A stretch of DNA of 64,000 nucleotides. Source: Marchantia polymorpha subsp. ruderalis. Lineage: Eukaryota; Streptophyta; Marchantiopsida; Marchantiales; Marchantiaceae. Made by a program: the position numbers and the translations under genes. The stretch covers positions 6,344,001 to 6,408,000 of the forward strand of contig AP031357.1 of NCBI GenBank assembly GCA_037833965.1. Reading direction: 5' to 3'. This document shows positions 1 to 11,890 of the stretch, in pieces (within the stretch, counting starts at the first letter, position 1; each line of letters begins with the position of its first letter). The notes beneath the pieces were generated by a model that had not been told where the DNA came from, ran no database searches, and worked only from the letters and a program-made list of their open reading frames with translations.

Positions 1-594
1 CTCAATTCTTTTTACAATTAGTTTGTGCTGTTCTTTCTCAACACCGTCTACAACGAACTCATGTCGATATAGTTATTAACCGAGACAATATCTTTAAGAT
101 ATTGGTAAGTCTGTAGAGATTGGTATGAGTGAAGCCTTATCAAGAATGAAACTGGGTTTGAGACGCATGGGATACGAATAGGAAGTAGAATGAAAACCAG
201 TAGACTTAGATACAAGCCATTATTAAAAGATCCAACCTTAGGGCCAAAAAGGAGAAAGAGCTAATCTCTAGTGAGATACCACCATGTTGCCTCATACATG
301 CAAACATTCGTTTCAAGTTATAACAATATTTTAGCATCACCGTCATTAATCAAAAGTTTGACTTCTGCTGATAATAAAACTCTAGAATTCGATCCTTGAA
401 ATTTCGTCTGAAAAATGCGGACTTAATCGGGATGCGGATTTATATGGGTGCTGACTTAAGGGAGTGTATACTGTAAAGTATACAGATTAACAAAGAAATA
501 AAGTAGACTACACTGTGAAACATGGCATCGTCTTAGACATCATCAGATGTGAGATGCAAGACAACATATGTTTGCAGGTTATTGCTCATTTTCT

Positions 595-629
595 AATCGT
601 GACAATTTTGACATAAGATTGTCACGATT
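595..629. repeat. Short inverted repeat, 12-bp arms
   Basis: AATCGTGACAAT (595-606) is followed after 11 nt by its exact reverse complement ATTGTCACGATT (618-629). It could form a stem-loop as DNA or RNA. No flanking duplication was seen that would mark it as a transposon. Confidence 0.7.
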
Positions 630-2920
630 TAATTTGGAGAATCATATCCTTTTGATCATCTTTATGAAAGTGTGATTCATATACATGAAATGTATGATGA
701 TTTTATGACAGTAGGTAGCCTGCCATTTCCTACGAACACTTTACTCTCCAATCGTGTGAAAAATTAACCTAAAATTCGATGTCAGAAACCTTCAACTATC
801 ATTCCCGACATTTGAACGAAACTAAAATTAGACAGTTGCTAAGGTTAATTTCCAATTTTTCAGCGATCCAGCACTTCGCGTTTTGAACAGTGACTCAATA
901 AAACATTCTTTGCAATTCGAAGTTCAGACTCTATTTTTTTAATAATTATGACAACAGTATAACTAAATTTCAGCCTCAACTTTGTCACTTAATTCACAAA
1001 TCTAAAACCCTAAGTAATGATGAATCCTTAGCCACAAAGATAAACCTTAAAAAGCACTTACATTATGAATGAAATTATTTTTCACATTTAACAGCTCACT
1101 GTAAAGATGAGCTTACATATTTTTGTTACTGAATTACTGCTATGATTGAGACCTCATATTAAATGACAACATCCTAAGTCCAATTATATTAAACTCGTAT
1201 GCAACCTCTGGATGCTAAGCATTACTTGTCATTACTACCATTAACCCAATGAATTCACTATTACAACTAATCTTTGATAGTAATACATCAATCCTAAGTT
1301 GATAGATTGTCGAATTAAATTACGCTGCTTCCAATCGGAATTTAATGTAACAAGCGTTTCTTTAGAAGACTGCTTACAATATATTACGATTTTCAAATCT
1401 TCTTCTGAATTATGTCTTGAGTCTTTTCAAAAAAACGTTTCCTTTATCTTTTTTATCAGAGTATTTGGAAAACACCATGATGTTCTAGGCGAACGCTATT
1501 GGATTTTGATAAGATAAATATATTAGTTTAATGTTCAATTTTGTTTCCTATTTTTTTCATTTCTTTACAATTTTATTTTATTTTGTTAAGTTCTTCATCA
1601 AATCATGTTTAAGAGAAATTCGTTTTACTGTATCCAACCAATTATTACAAGGTGCGTGTAGTTTTTATATCCACAATTATGAAGTTGCATCTATTCTGAA
1701 ACATATGTTTTATAGAACATTTGGAGACTATGCTTCATGAAGAAATATCTCCTAAGGCATGTGCGGCAAAGATTTTTCAACATTCTGAGGTAATATTCCC
1801 GCTATGTTTTGACTGTATAACAATATCAATGTACATTGTCCATCATAAGAAGCCTAGATATGTTGTTTCATCATGTAAAGCATGTAATATAGCAAGATCT
1901 TGTCAGTCGGATGCAAGAAAAATGCTTATTTTACATCTTTAGTGTTCAATTTTCTATACAATGTGGCATAGTGTGTAATTTTGTTTCAAGCTTTTCGTGT
2001 AACATTCTTTGCTTTGCATACTCAAATTAATGATGATGAAAGTTAGAAATTATACCTTATATAAATTACAAACTTATATAAACTTATATAAATTATACTT
2101 AGAAATGGATATTATTTCAGTGCTTTGAGTACATGAAATCAATTTGTGTATTATTTTATGAATCAAAGGATCCCCATCTTCCTTAGATTGTAAAAAAAGT
2201 ACTTGAAAATGAGCTAACTCACATGCTTTTATTTCACAAGAATAAAATAACTGATCCTAACTTAAAACACACAAGTATAATTTTAGCCGTTTCTGATTTG
2301 TATAGAGTGAATATAATACATATGCACTTTTTTGTATTGAAAAAAAAATATGCTTAAGTTCTACAGTTTTATTGAATGTGATATGTGCTAAGATACCCGT
2401 TGAATCTAAGATATTGAAAATTTACAGGATTGCAAACACCAATTTCCTGGCAAAGTATTGATTTAAACGGGAGCTGGACGAGGAAAATAACTTCTAACGC
2501 TGATATCTAAAAGCCTCAGAACTATCATTGACAATATCCTAAGGAACATAAATATTTCAATTTGAAAATATATTTCCTGATTATTAGTGAGAAAAATTCT
2601 GATTTATGGTAGCTCTGCGGCTATGCCAAAAGATGCATAATTAATTATCAAAGTATTTCTACTCTGAATATAATATTAAAAATTTGAATTTATGAACATT
2701 CTTTTCTTCTTTCTCAGGAATTTTGTTCAATTTTATCATGTAGCTTGTGATGTAAAAGAAAACTAAGAAAATAAAATACAAGAGAATAAAATTATATATG
2801 TCAAAATGAGAATAAAAAAAGCAAAAATTCATGTAGATGATATGTTTCTTTGTAGATTATTCATTTCTTTGAATGACAAGAAATATTTGATTAAAACACA
2901 ATGAAAATTTTGTGATAGAT

Positions 2921-2943
2921 TATATATATATATATATATATAT
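2921..2943. repeat. (TA)n microsatellite
   Basis: About eleven and a half uninterrupted TA units in AT-rich non-coding sequence. Confidence 0.9.
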
Positions 2944-5118
2944 GTTATCAATCGACGAACCCAATGCTTTAAATCATATTTTCACTTTCATTATATACTT
3001 GTTACATTTCAAACAAAATTTAAAATTTCACAAACACTTTGTTTGCTTTAAAAATCTCTTCATATGCCAGATGTAGTAGAATTTTTACAAGTAAAATACA
3101 CTTTTCGTACGAACGTGGAAGATTTCGGATATGAATTCTGGATTTTCCAGATCTTTTGAAATCTTGCTACTGTATTTCAAATGCTGAAGTGGTACATCGG
3201 GCATTTCTATAAGGGCAAGATTCGATAGAGGAGTTCCTACTCAATGCAAGATTGGTTACATGTGCTCTTCCCATCTCTGAAATCGACTAACAGTTTGCTT
3301 TTTTTTCATTACTATCTACTCGCAGTTTCTCTTTGTTTCCAGAGTAGAGAAGAGTCCAATTTCTTCCACATTCTTCCCATATTTTGAAATTTCATCCACA
3401 TCCGTATAAATGCTTTTTATCCCTTCGTTGCTTCACTTTGTATCTTGCTAAAAAGTCACCTTGACGAGATTCTATTTATACTGCAAAAATAAACATGTCT
3501 TATTTTCATTTAATGCATATTTGGTTTTCTATCCGTGGGAACTAATTAGACAGTAACTGAGTCTCACAATATATTTATATAAAGTCAAAATATTAACATG
3601 TGTATTGATTTTTCTTTATCAATAATTAAAGTATTATAAGTGATGATGAAATAAAACACATTTATCACAAATTTTGTAATTTGAATACCTTGACACTTTG
3701 AGAGTTCAACCAATAAAGATCAAGATCACTAGATGTGGAGTGTGTGATATGTTTCACCACATGTTACAATGTGAAGTGTAAAGACTATATCTAAACTCTA
3801 CTCTTCATGAGATTTAAACGTTTGATTCATCTTGCACACAAGTTTTGCATCCAAGATCCTCATCAATTCAAGATTTTAGTGATATGATAATTCTCATTTT
3901 CTTGGATGAATGAATTTTGTTGCTATGATGAATGAAACCTGTAGAATATGGAATGTGTGAATCCCAAAACATTGTCCGGAAACGCGGGAAGTGACATTTC
4001 GTCGAGTGCTTTGTTGACGGTGCATGTGCAGATGCAAATACTGGCAGCAGAGTCTATGATTGAAGCACTATATTTCATATCTGCAAGATAGATGCACTGC
4101 CATGTGTTCTTTGTTTCAGTCCATGGTGAAGCTCCTCGAGGTTTCGCATCGGTGGTGGATGTCCAATGCACGACTACTCAACGTGGAGCAAAATCGACGA
4201 CGCTAGAAAAACATGAAGCTCTTGCCGTTCTTTGGCTCCTGTAAGTGGGTCACGATCCCGTACTCTTGTGGCTTGAGCTAGGGCAAGACTTCTTTATTTT
4301 ATAGGACAGAAAAAAGCAGCAGAGAATTCATGTAAAGGCAGTTGTGCGGGCTTTTTCGCAAACCTTAAAATCAGAATTTCGAATTCTATGGACTACTCCA
4401 GTTCCATCGATGATCAAAGAAGGTCATTCTATCGTCGACTGGAAAGATGAATGTGACCGTATCTTGTCTCTAGCAGGTATTATTATGAGGAGGCATTGTA
4501 TCCATGAGTCGCAAGTTGCAAATGATGCTCGGCTATTCAGTTCACAAGTTTCAAGTGATGCATACTTGACCAACTTGTTCAGCATGCTTAGCTCAGCTTA
4601 GCTGTCATTTATGATTGCTGCTGAACATATCGCGTTTCCAGACTCAGATGCACGACAGAGGCGTGATACACAACTTATGGGGCATGGGTCTGACAGGAGG
4701 AGAAGCGAAAATCTTCTGTTCTTTTAAGCAAGAGAGGACAACAAATCAACGACTTAATTCGTGACTTCAAAAGCAGTACAGCATTTCTCAATGCTCATAC
4801 ATGAGACATTTATGCCAACATTATGCGTTGATAATCAGAGTAGCAGGTTTCATGTATGGACGTTGTGATAGATGCAAATAGTTCCTTGTGATGAAATCTA
4901 CTTTCAGCTTGATTCTTCATAACCCCTTGATAAGTAAACGAGGTGGACGTCTAAGCTGGTCCCAATTATTTTTCTCCATTACTGAACTTTCATACAAGCC
5001 ATCACTTTGCTACGGCTAGCTGGCAGAAGAAAGTATCGTTCAGCATGGACGTAGTATGGCGGGGAAACGGTGAGGTCATGAAACTCTGAGCGTTTGACAG
5101 TGGAAGTGATGTACTGCA

Positions 5119-5126
5119 TATATATA
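5119..5126 (+). promoter_or_regulatory. Possible TATA box for the 5213 gene
   Basis: TATATATA lies about 90 nt before the ATG at 5213, leaving room for a start site near 5150 and a 5' leader of roughly 65 nt. In AT-rich DNA such a match is weak evidence by itself. An acceptor-like TTTGATGCAG two bases before the ATG is an alternative reading: the ATG exon may be preceded by an intron. Confidence 0.25.
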
Positions 5127-5212
5127 GATATGCATCTCTATGTTGGTCTGTGGAGAAGCGGTAGTGTTGAGTTTTCCAATTGCAATAGCTTGCAATAACA
5201 TTTGATGCAGGA

Positions 5213-5518
5213 ATGGCTTCGTGGGACACGGTGAACCAGTTGTTCAGAGAGATTGCACAGTTGAAGAAGGAAACTGAATTGGCACTTACTGAGATAGAAG
5301 AGCTGGAAATTTGGCTCGAAAATGTTTCTCCCGAAACTTTGGAGAGTGACATTGAAGGAAAAATGGCACGGCTTGAAACTTTATACTCTGAAGAGCGAGA
5401 TCGTGCAACGAAAGAAGAAACTCTATTAAATCAATCAATTCTACAGATAGACGCTATTGCTAAACAGTCTGAGAATGGCCAGGAAGATGATACACAAGAC
5501 AAGGATCCATCAGCATGA
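5213..5518 (+). CDS. Small coiled-coil protein, copy 1 of a duplicated pair
   Basis: A 101-residue frame starting MASWDTVNQL and ending in an acidic tail. It is supported as a gene by its relative at 8049-8360: both start M-x-S-W-D-x-V-N-Q-L, share R-E-x-A-Q, an IE-x-L-x2-WLEN block, LY-x2-ERDRA-x2-EE and an IL-x-IDA block, and differ by many substitutions while staying open, which is what protein-level constraint looks like. The middle is rich in E, L and K in heptad-like spacing and is probably helical or coiled coil. No signal peptide or membrane segment is visible. Just after the stop is a GTAAGC donor-like site, and copy 2 has GTGAGT at the same place, so a downstream intron may be conserved. 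I do not recognise the family and assign no function. Confidence 0.5.
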   Translation: MASWDTVNQLFREIAQLKKETELALTEIEELEIWLENVSPETLESDIEGKMARLETLYSEERDRATKEETLLNQSILQIDAIAKQSENGQEDDTQDKDPSA

Positions 5519-8048
5519 AAAAGGTTTCGGTAAGCCTTCGTTTTGAGTTAGCACTTTCTTCAATTCCAGTGTATTTTAATCTCAAGTCTAAAATAAGCAT
5601 GTTTGAAATTGTGTTCATCTGTCATTGATCATGATTAATCCATAAGTTGATGATGAATTGTCTTAGAAGGAACCTTTAACAACCAGTCCGTGGTTCAGGT
5701 GTGGACTGATTCTATCGCCGTACTGAAGGAGAGGCGCTGCAGCTGCAAGCTATGAAGACACGCAGATTGCATTTGACAATTTCTTTCACAATGTTCTGTA
5801 TCAAGACTGCTATTCAGATTCAGATTATCTCAGCCTTAAGTTCCACAGCTTCCGACCCATCTAGTTGTCCTCAAAGAGCCAGAAATATCTATATAGCAGT
5901 TTATAGTTTTGTAATTCATTGGGTAGATAAAGAAGACTCTATTCACGGTCTCAGAATACATTCCAGCTTCTACGTTGCCTGATTTGCAGAAGATTGGAGC
6001 CCATTCAAAGAAAACGTAGGTTCCTCCACTAACCCAATATTGGATGACTTTGAAGTTTAATCGTCAAGGTATGATCTTTTTGAATCATCTTCAAACTCCA
6101 AAGTTCTGCATATGCTTGTTTGATGTAAAGATTGCTACCTGGATTTCAAGCTCACTGGTAAGTAAATGCAGCGAGATTAGCTTTCAGTATATTCCAAACC
6201 AAGAAGGCAGGAGTTCCACTGCAGAATACGTCCAGACGAAAATGACGAAACCTTTCCATGAATGCACAATATGGCCACTTGAATGGATAGTCATCATAGA
6301 ATTCAAGTATGAATCGTCAACAGATCGTCCAGTTCATGACTAAAGATGAGCGGTTGTGAATCCTTAAGCTTTTGACTCCGAGTCTTTTTCAAGTGGTCCA
6401 ATTATTACAGGAAGAGTTGAGACGATTTTCTTCGTCACCCATTCTCTGTCTCTTGCATTCCGCCTAAACTGCAAGTCACATTCAGTTGTCCTGGATTCCG
6501 TTTAGTTCCTGGATTCTTACAAATTGCTAGAACAACTAGCTACAAACAAATATACAGATTTTTTTTTAAATATAAACGCGAAAATCACCTTTGAAATGAT
6601 AAAGCTTCGAGAATCGTTTAGTCGTGCATTGAATCGTCAGCTCTTAAGAAAAGGCGACACAACAGACTATGGCCATCACACGGGCATAAGATGAAATCTC
6701 TTACATGTAGGACATTCCGACCAAACATTAGATGGAGGATCCACTTCAGCTTGAAGTTCCCTATTTATGCATACACATCATGAACACTTTTAAGCTGCGG
6801 AGATTCAATGATTGCAAGTGGTCAGTAAATCCTATTCTATAGTCAGATTCGTCTTCAAAGTTCATAATATAGTGGAATTAATGTACTACTTATGATAAGA
6901 CTATGAACCCAGGTATGAAGATACTAAAATCAGCTTTGTAAATCAGATTTGGCATGGACGCAATGCAGCTATAAATTAATTATATCGATCCATGACCAAC
7001 TTTCTTGTCATGAGTTTTATCAAGGAAATAACGAAGATCTATCTACCTGGAACATTTACATTCCTGAGAAATAATTTGTCTTAAATACCACTAATATGTG
7101 TAAATTGCGTCGAAGTTACAAACTATGATTATATTATGATAAATTATAGAAATGACATAATTTTTTGTTTAATAAAAACTTGACTATGTACCTAAATCTG
7201 TTCACACTAAAAAAAAAGACTTGTGCAAATCTATGATTGTCTTGTACATAAGTATCCGTTTTTAACAATCTCCTACTACCAAAGATGAGAAATTTCTGAA
7301 GTCCTAAAACGGATGATTTATACACAAATTTGTGATTTGCTCTCTCTGAGACATTCGAGGCCGATAAAAGTAATCAGTTTCCAGATTCTTGTAAATTACA
7401 AGAATCTGGAAACTGATTACTTTTATCGGCCTCGAATGAAGCTAACTTGATAATTTGTGTTTATGAGTTGTTGTTGAATGACGTACAATCATCTGATGCT
7501 CGAAATCTTGCACCCGAGAGACTCATACACAGTGCACGAAACTTTCGTTTGTATTGCTGGTAAGTGATTACAGTAATTGCTTGAGGAAGCCTGATCGAAC
7601 CATAGGAAGCCTGTCAGTTAGGAGAAGACTGACTGAAAAAGACAATGACTGACATGAGTAACGTGCGTTATCTCTTTCAGAAGTGAATCTACGATGACAA
7701 TTTTATGTGCAGATTTGCACATGACGAGGCTCTCCTGCATCAGCACTTTATTTGTGCAGTCAATTTGCAGGAATAGAGGAAAATCAAGATCTAGAAGCTC
7801 TTTCATCATTGCGCGAGTGCTAAACTGTTTATGTAAGTAATCGGACCTACTTTGGTCATCGAAGGTTTACTGAACCACCAGTAGGTAGACGAGGTGTTGT
7901 TCATGCCGCACACCTAACTCGAAGAAGATAGTGCTCTCTTGGATGTCAAGAATTGTGACTGCATGTGATCGCCATGTCATCGTTCCAGGAGCCCGTGATA
8001 GAGCCTCATTTCTCTTTTGGCAACAGCCATAGCCGTCTGATGAATGCC
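5519..8048. other. AT-rich interval between the two paralogous genes
   Basis: It contains the perfect palindrome at 7352-7438 and otherwise no feature I can support. Frames at 5752-5982 and 6044-6343 are under 100 codons with no counterpart elsewhere in the window. The in-frame sequence upstream of 8049 (ATG at 7974) may be 5' leader or an N-terminal extension of the second gene. Confidence 0.45.
7352..7438. repeat. Perfect palindrome, 43-bp arms, 1-nt centre
   Basis: Positions 7352-7394 and 7396-7438 are exact reverse complements over all 43 bases, with a single A at 7395 between them. Pairing stops at both outer ends (A at 7351 and A at 7439). As RNA it would be a flawless hairpin; as DNA it could extrude a cruciform. 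Perfect arms mean either a very recent origin or ongoing correction between arms. It lacks terminal motifs or a visible flanking duplication typical of a MITE. Confidence 0.95.
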
Positions 8049-8360
8049 ATGGTTTCGTGGGACAAGGTAAATCAATTGCTGAGAGAGCTCGCGCAGGTGA
8101 GGGGAGATATCGAAAGCGCGTCTGCTGTGATAGAAAACTTGCAATCATGGCTCGAGAATTCTACTCACAGTGGGACGGACGAGGAATTGGAAGCAAGAAT
8201 CGAAAAGCTCAGACGCTTGTACGTTGCAGAGCGTGATCGTGCAATGAGAGAAGAAAATCTCGTGAGCAGAACAATCCTGGAGATCGATGCTGTCACTGCC
8301 TGCATGGAACTTTCTGAACATGGAGCACAACCGAGAGAGGAAGAACGAGAGCCAACCTGA
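8049..8360 (+). CDS. Small coiled-coil protein, copy 2 of a duplicated pair
   Basis: The frame from MVSWDKVNQL is 103 codons long and aligns along nearly its whole length with the protein at 5213-5518, including the WLEN, ERDRA and IDA blocks. I start it at 8049 because that methionine aligns with the first residue of copy 1; an upstream in-frame ATG at 7974 would add 25 residues with no counterpart in copy 1. The C-terminal tail is charged (EEEREP) as in copy 1 but not alignable. GTGAGT follows the stop within a few bases, matching the donor-like site in copy 1. No domain recognised. The two genes lie about 2.5 kb apart in the same direction, so a local duplication is likely. Confidence 0.5.
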   Translation: MVSWDKVNQLLRELAQVRGDIESASAVIENLQSWLENSTHSGTDEELEARIEKLRRLYVAERDRAMREENLVSRTILEIDAVTACMELSEHGAQPREEEREPT

Positions 8361-8608
8361 GAAGTGAGTCCTCTTCGACAAAACGCAACACCGCTTCACA
8401 GAATGATGTAGGATCAGATTATCTGACTTCATGTGCCTCACATCATCACGGCACAAAGCTCTGAAAATGCTGAAATTGAACTCGTCTCGGTCCTTAACAA
8501 TGAACACTCTATGTGAAAGTAATCGATAGTCTCGACCAGGATCTATAATCTCTTTTACTCTTTTCTGAATGACTTGTTCTACCTCATCTCTAGATTTGTT
8601 TTTAGCTT

Positions 8609-8642
8609 CGTGATTTGTAAGCGTGCAGGCTTACAAATCACG
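8609..8642. repeat. Inverted repeat, 14-bp arms
   Basis: CGTGATTTGTAAGC (8609-8622) and its exact reverse complement GCTTACAAATCACG (8629-8642) flank a 6-nt loop, about 250 nt downstream of the second small gene. It may be a structured 3' flank or a minor foldback element. Confidence 0.75.
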
Positions 8643-8998
8643 GCGTCATTTAATTAATGGCTGACAGGCCTGTGTGTATTTCAGGTTCTCATCCACTCAA
8701 GAGCCAAACTGAAGGAGAGAAGCCCGTTTTCTAGAATCAGTTACTGTAATTAGAAATCTGTTCCAATATCGCCCTCGATATTTTATTTTTATTTCTATTT
8801 TTGGGCTTGAATTGAACTTTATTATTGTAGTTATAATTCTAGTACTTATGATTCCATCACTATTATGCCGATCAGAAATGGGTGACCTAGAACTCCAAGA
8901 AGATCCCTCAGCTACATGGCTGTAAGGCCCTAAACTTCCTTCACATTCCTTCACATATGCTTATCTTATAATGATATCACGTAGTTTACAGTATTTTT

Positions 8999-9024
8999 AA
9001 ATCTCTTCATTGTTGAAGAGATTT
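8999..9024. repeat. Inverted repeat, 11-bp arms
   Basis: AAATCTCTTCA (8999-9009) and TGAAGAGATTT (9014-9024) are exact reverse complements around a TTGT loop. Confidence 0.75.
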
Positions 9025-9593
9025 CAGTGCTAAGATTGAAATAACGAAACAATGTGCGTATATTTACGTCTTATTCAGCAGTTTTTTAGCTGTATGAAAC
9101 GTGACAATGATCCTCAACGTGATTGAAAATAAATCAATTTACTTTTTCTGTATTCTGTATGAATGAATTTCTTGCAGAATGGATAGACTGACGTGTGACT
9201 TTCGAGTTGAGACATTTGAATACAAGCTATGTCAACATTAAAAATATCCAATCTGCTGTGTTTTGCTCAATGTAGACAGATACATAGCAAAATACAAAAC
9301 AATTTCTAGTCCTACCTTCCCTTGCAGTTGCAAACTTTGACTTCCATGTTTGTGATTGGAGCTTTGTTCAGTAGACATCTTGTTGTAAGGCCAATTTCAT
9401 TGATTGAAATGCTTCTCTTAACTTGAATGGCTGAGTTTGAATAATATCTTCATGCTGTAGAGTTTTCTCGTTCTGGTTTAAGCTATTTTGGATTGTATGC
9501 AGCCTAATAAGTACTGAGTATAGAGTTAAATGATCAGAATCTGTCAAAAAAATTTACTCTTATGAGAGAATAACCTAAAAAGAGTAACCGACT

Positions 9594-11890
9594 TGTAATA
9601 ACCCACTAAAGGCTAAAACTGCAATATAGTGGTAGAAAGGTCGAACCCACAGTGACAGAGGAACACACAGGGTACAAAGGGTCACATTTAACAGACTATT
9701 GAGGAGTTTGAATTCTCATGCGACTGTCACTCCCAGAAAAACTGCAAGTGTTCACTCGGAGCTCACTCGGAGGTCGCATAGTGTAGCGTAGTTCACTCAA
9801 CACACACACACACACCTGAAACTACAGAAACACAACCCAGAGATCGGTTAGGATCTCTATTTAAGATTTCAGGGGGAAAGTCTCTCGAGAGTACTCAGCG
9901 AAGCTGCGGGTAGTGACTCCCAACTCCGGCTTTTACAAGCTCCACGAAGGACACCTGCCACAACGTGATGTACGTAGTGCGGTGCGGCTGCAACAGTTGC
10001 AGCAGCGCCATCGCTACGATCCTGCGGAAACGATCTTTGTAGTCCCGCGTTCTTGGAAGACCTCTCCCGCTTGAACAATTCCACAAAGGAGGCTTCGTCC
10101 GCCTTCGATACTTTGACGCTCTCACTGTCGAACAGAAGGTACCCATCCTCATCTGCGCACCTCCCCAATGCCTGTTCCCAATCGCGGACAGTCCATCGAT
10201 CTACGTGCGGACGGAATCCACGCGTAGGTTGTCGTTCCTCATCCAACCATTCGCGCACCATGTCTGCGCACACGTAATTCCATCCCCACAGCAAGAATTT
10301 GAGTTTCCTCGCAATCAGCCGGTCCTCAAAAGCACGCAACCCATTCTGCGGGAGCTTGAGTGGCACCATCCGCAGCTTCACCGATGTCGACATCGCTTTC
10401 TTGAAATTGGTTTGCGCACCTCTCTCTCTGCTATGCCCGAGCCTCTTGCCCGCGGTTCTGTTTCCTCTGCAAACTCTAATCTCTCTCAATTCCAAATGTC
10501 GCGCACTCAATTCTCTCCCTGCCACCGGGTAACTCTCCGCGCGGTGGTGTCTAGAACGTCTCTCAGCTAGAAGGTGGACGCGCGCAGCTCGCACAAGAAA
10601 TTGAAATCGCATATTCAAGAATGGGGTGTACTCTGTCCGCTCGCAGGGGATCATGGTCGGCTTTCGGTCGTGAAAGCCGAATCACTTGATGACTACGCCG
10701 GCTCCGAGGTATAACGGCCTTCTCTCTCACGCGTGGCTTCACGCTCCGCCGACACGCCTTCACTCACACGCTCGAATTGGCAATTTGAACTCCGCCAGCG
10801 TACCATGCCGCGGCGATGGTCGCGCAGCGCCGAAGGCGGATTTCTCGCCGACGCGCTGCATTCCTCCGTACTTCAACTTGGCTAGTCCCGCTCCGCCGAA
10901 GGCGTTCGTCCGCGCATAGGACAAAAGCCGAACTCCCTTCTGCGTAGGCGGAATCCCCGGCGGAGTTTCCGCCGGCGCCGAACTTCATCTGCCTGTGCGT
11001 AGGCGCTCGCCTATGCGTATGCGAAATCCGTCCGCACACAAGATGCTCGTCTGCGCAGGCCCTCGTCGTAGGCGCAGCGCCGAAGGCGGCTGTGCCGAAG
11101 GCGTTGCCCGCGGCCAACGGACTCCGTCTAGTCTGTCCATCTCTCTCGCCTCTCCGTCGGCGCTCTTGTCTTTGAAATCCCGACCGGCCGAAGGCGCAAT
11201 CGTCCGTACAGTCCGTACGGTCCGTACGGAGTTCGCTACTCCGTTGGGTCCTCACCTAACCGTGATGCGCTGGCGCCGAAGGCGCCATACAAGTTTCAAC
11301 CCCGAAGGCGGATTTCTAGGGCCGAAGGCGGACTTTCCGCCGACGCCGAAACGCCTATGCGTAGGCGAACTCCGTTCGCCTATGCGTAGATGCAAGTCCT
11401 CCTCGCCTTTGCGTAGGCGGCATTCTCGGCGGACTCCCCGCCGACGTCAAACCCTATTTTGCCTATGCGTAGGCAAACTTCCCTCGCCTATGCGTAGGCA
11501 AAGGTATTCGTATCTTTCGACCGTCACAACTCCCTGAGTCCTAATCCGTTCCAAGCGTTCTTGGGCTCGTTAGAATCAGCGCGTCAAGCTCTTTCCAACG
11601 AAACCCTAACCAAGTCAAGGCGTTTGGGAATTGCATAGATTCTGAGGGATTCCTCTAGTGCCGAAGGCGGATTATGCGCCTTGCGCCGAAGGGGTACTCC
11701 TTCAGAACCCGTCGTTTAGGACGGCGCCTGTTCCAGACATTGCGCCCAACTCCTGGATTCTACGAGATTCTCCGAGATCATCCAGTTTCACTCTATTTTG
11801 ATGTACCGATGGCTATTTACACTGCTGCTGCGGTACAGTTTTCCAAAAATGTTTTAAATTCCGCAAAAATACCAAAAGTGGGTTACCACA
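9594..11890 (-). mobile_element. Solo LTR S1, family B, old and deleted
   Basis: Read on the minus strand it begins TGTGGTAACCCAC at 11890 and ends GGGTTATTACA at 9594, the termini of the family B LTR, and is flanked by CGACT (9589-9593) and CGAAT (11891-11895), a duplication with one mismatch. It is about 2.3 kb against 5.4 kb for an intact LTR: a deletion has removed the second half of the U3 ORF together with the TATA box and the start of R. It retains the palindrome-rich U3 leader, but with the older word GCCTATGCGTAGGC where B has GCCTGTGCACAGGC. Imperfect duplication, frameshift and divergent words make it the oldest copy here. Confidence 0.85.
9869..10654 (-). pseudogene. U3 ORF remnant in S1 (N-terminal part)
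   Basis: From the ATG at 10654 it reads through the N-terminal extension (FLNMRF, ELSARHLELR) and into the conserved domain (MVPLKLPQNGLRAF, FLLWGWNY, VDRWTVRDW, LGRCAD, LLFDSES). Near codon 205 the frame shifts: the sequence matching TRDYKDRFRR continues in another frame, so the last 60 or so residues are spurious. Shortly after the LWQVSFVE block the ORF is cut by the large deletion that joins it to U5. Not functional. Its value is as a third, older sequence showing that the extension upstream of the inner ATG is conserved and probably coding in family B. Confidence 0.8.

Larger units (their letters stand above)
1..5118. other. AT-rich region with no supported gene
   Basis: The base composition is clearly richer in A and T than the retroelements to the right. 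Open frames here are all under 90 codons, overlap one another on both strands, and show no motif I recognise. I see a TA microsatellite and one short foldback (listed separately) and otherwise nothing I can name. Exons of a spliced gene could be hidden here; without transcripts or homology searches I cannot support any. Confidence 0.5.
8361..9588. other. AT-rich interval with two short foldbacks
   Basis: Beyond the foldbacks at 8609-8642 and 8999-9024 I see no gene or recognisable repeat. It ends at the imperfect target duplication (CGACT, 9589-9593) of the first solo LTR. Confidence 0.45.

Noticed and set aside
1299..1942. Three overlapping frames of about 70 codons
   Set aside because: F/I/S-rich composition typical of chance frames in AT-rich DNA.
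4344..4601. 85-codon frame upstream of the first small gene
   Set aside because: Reads somewhat like protein, but has no relative in the window, no recognisable motif and no clear start or splice context.
1..9593. tRNA, rRNA or CRISPR-like features
   Set aside because: No cloverleaf, rRNA or regularly spaced repeat pattern was seen; the repeats in the window are retroelement parts or simple foldbacks.
10205..11537. Plus-strand frames of 74-180 codons over S1
   Set aside because: Antisense to the S1 LTR and its U3 ORF remnant; composed of the same palindromic words.
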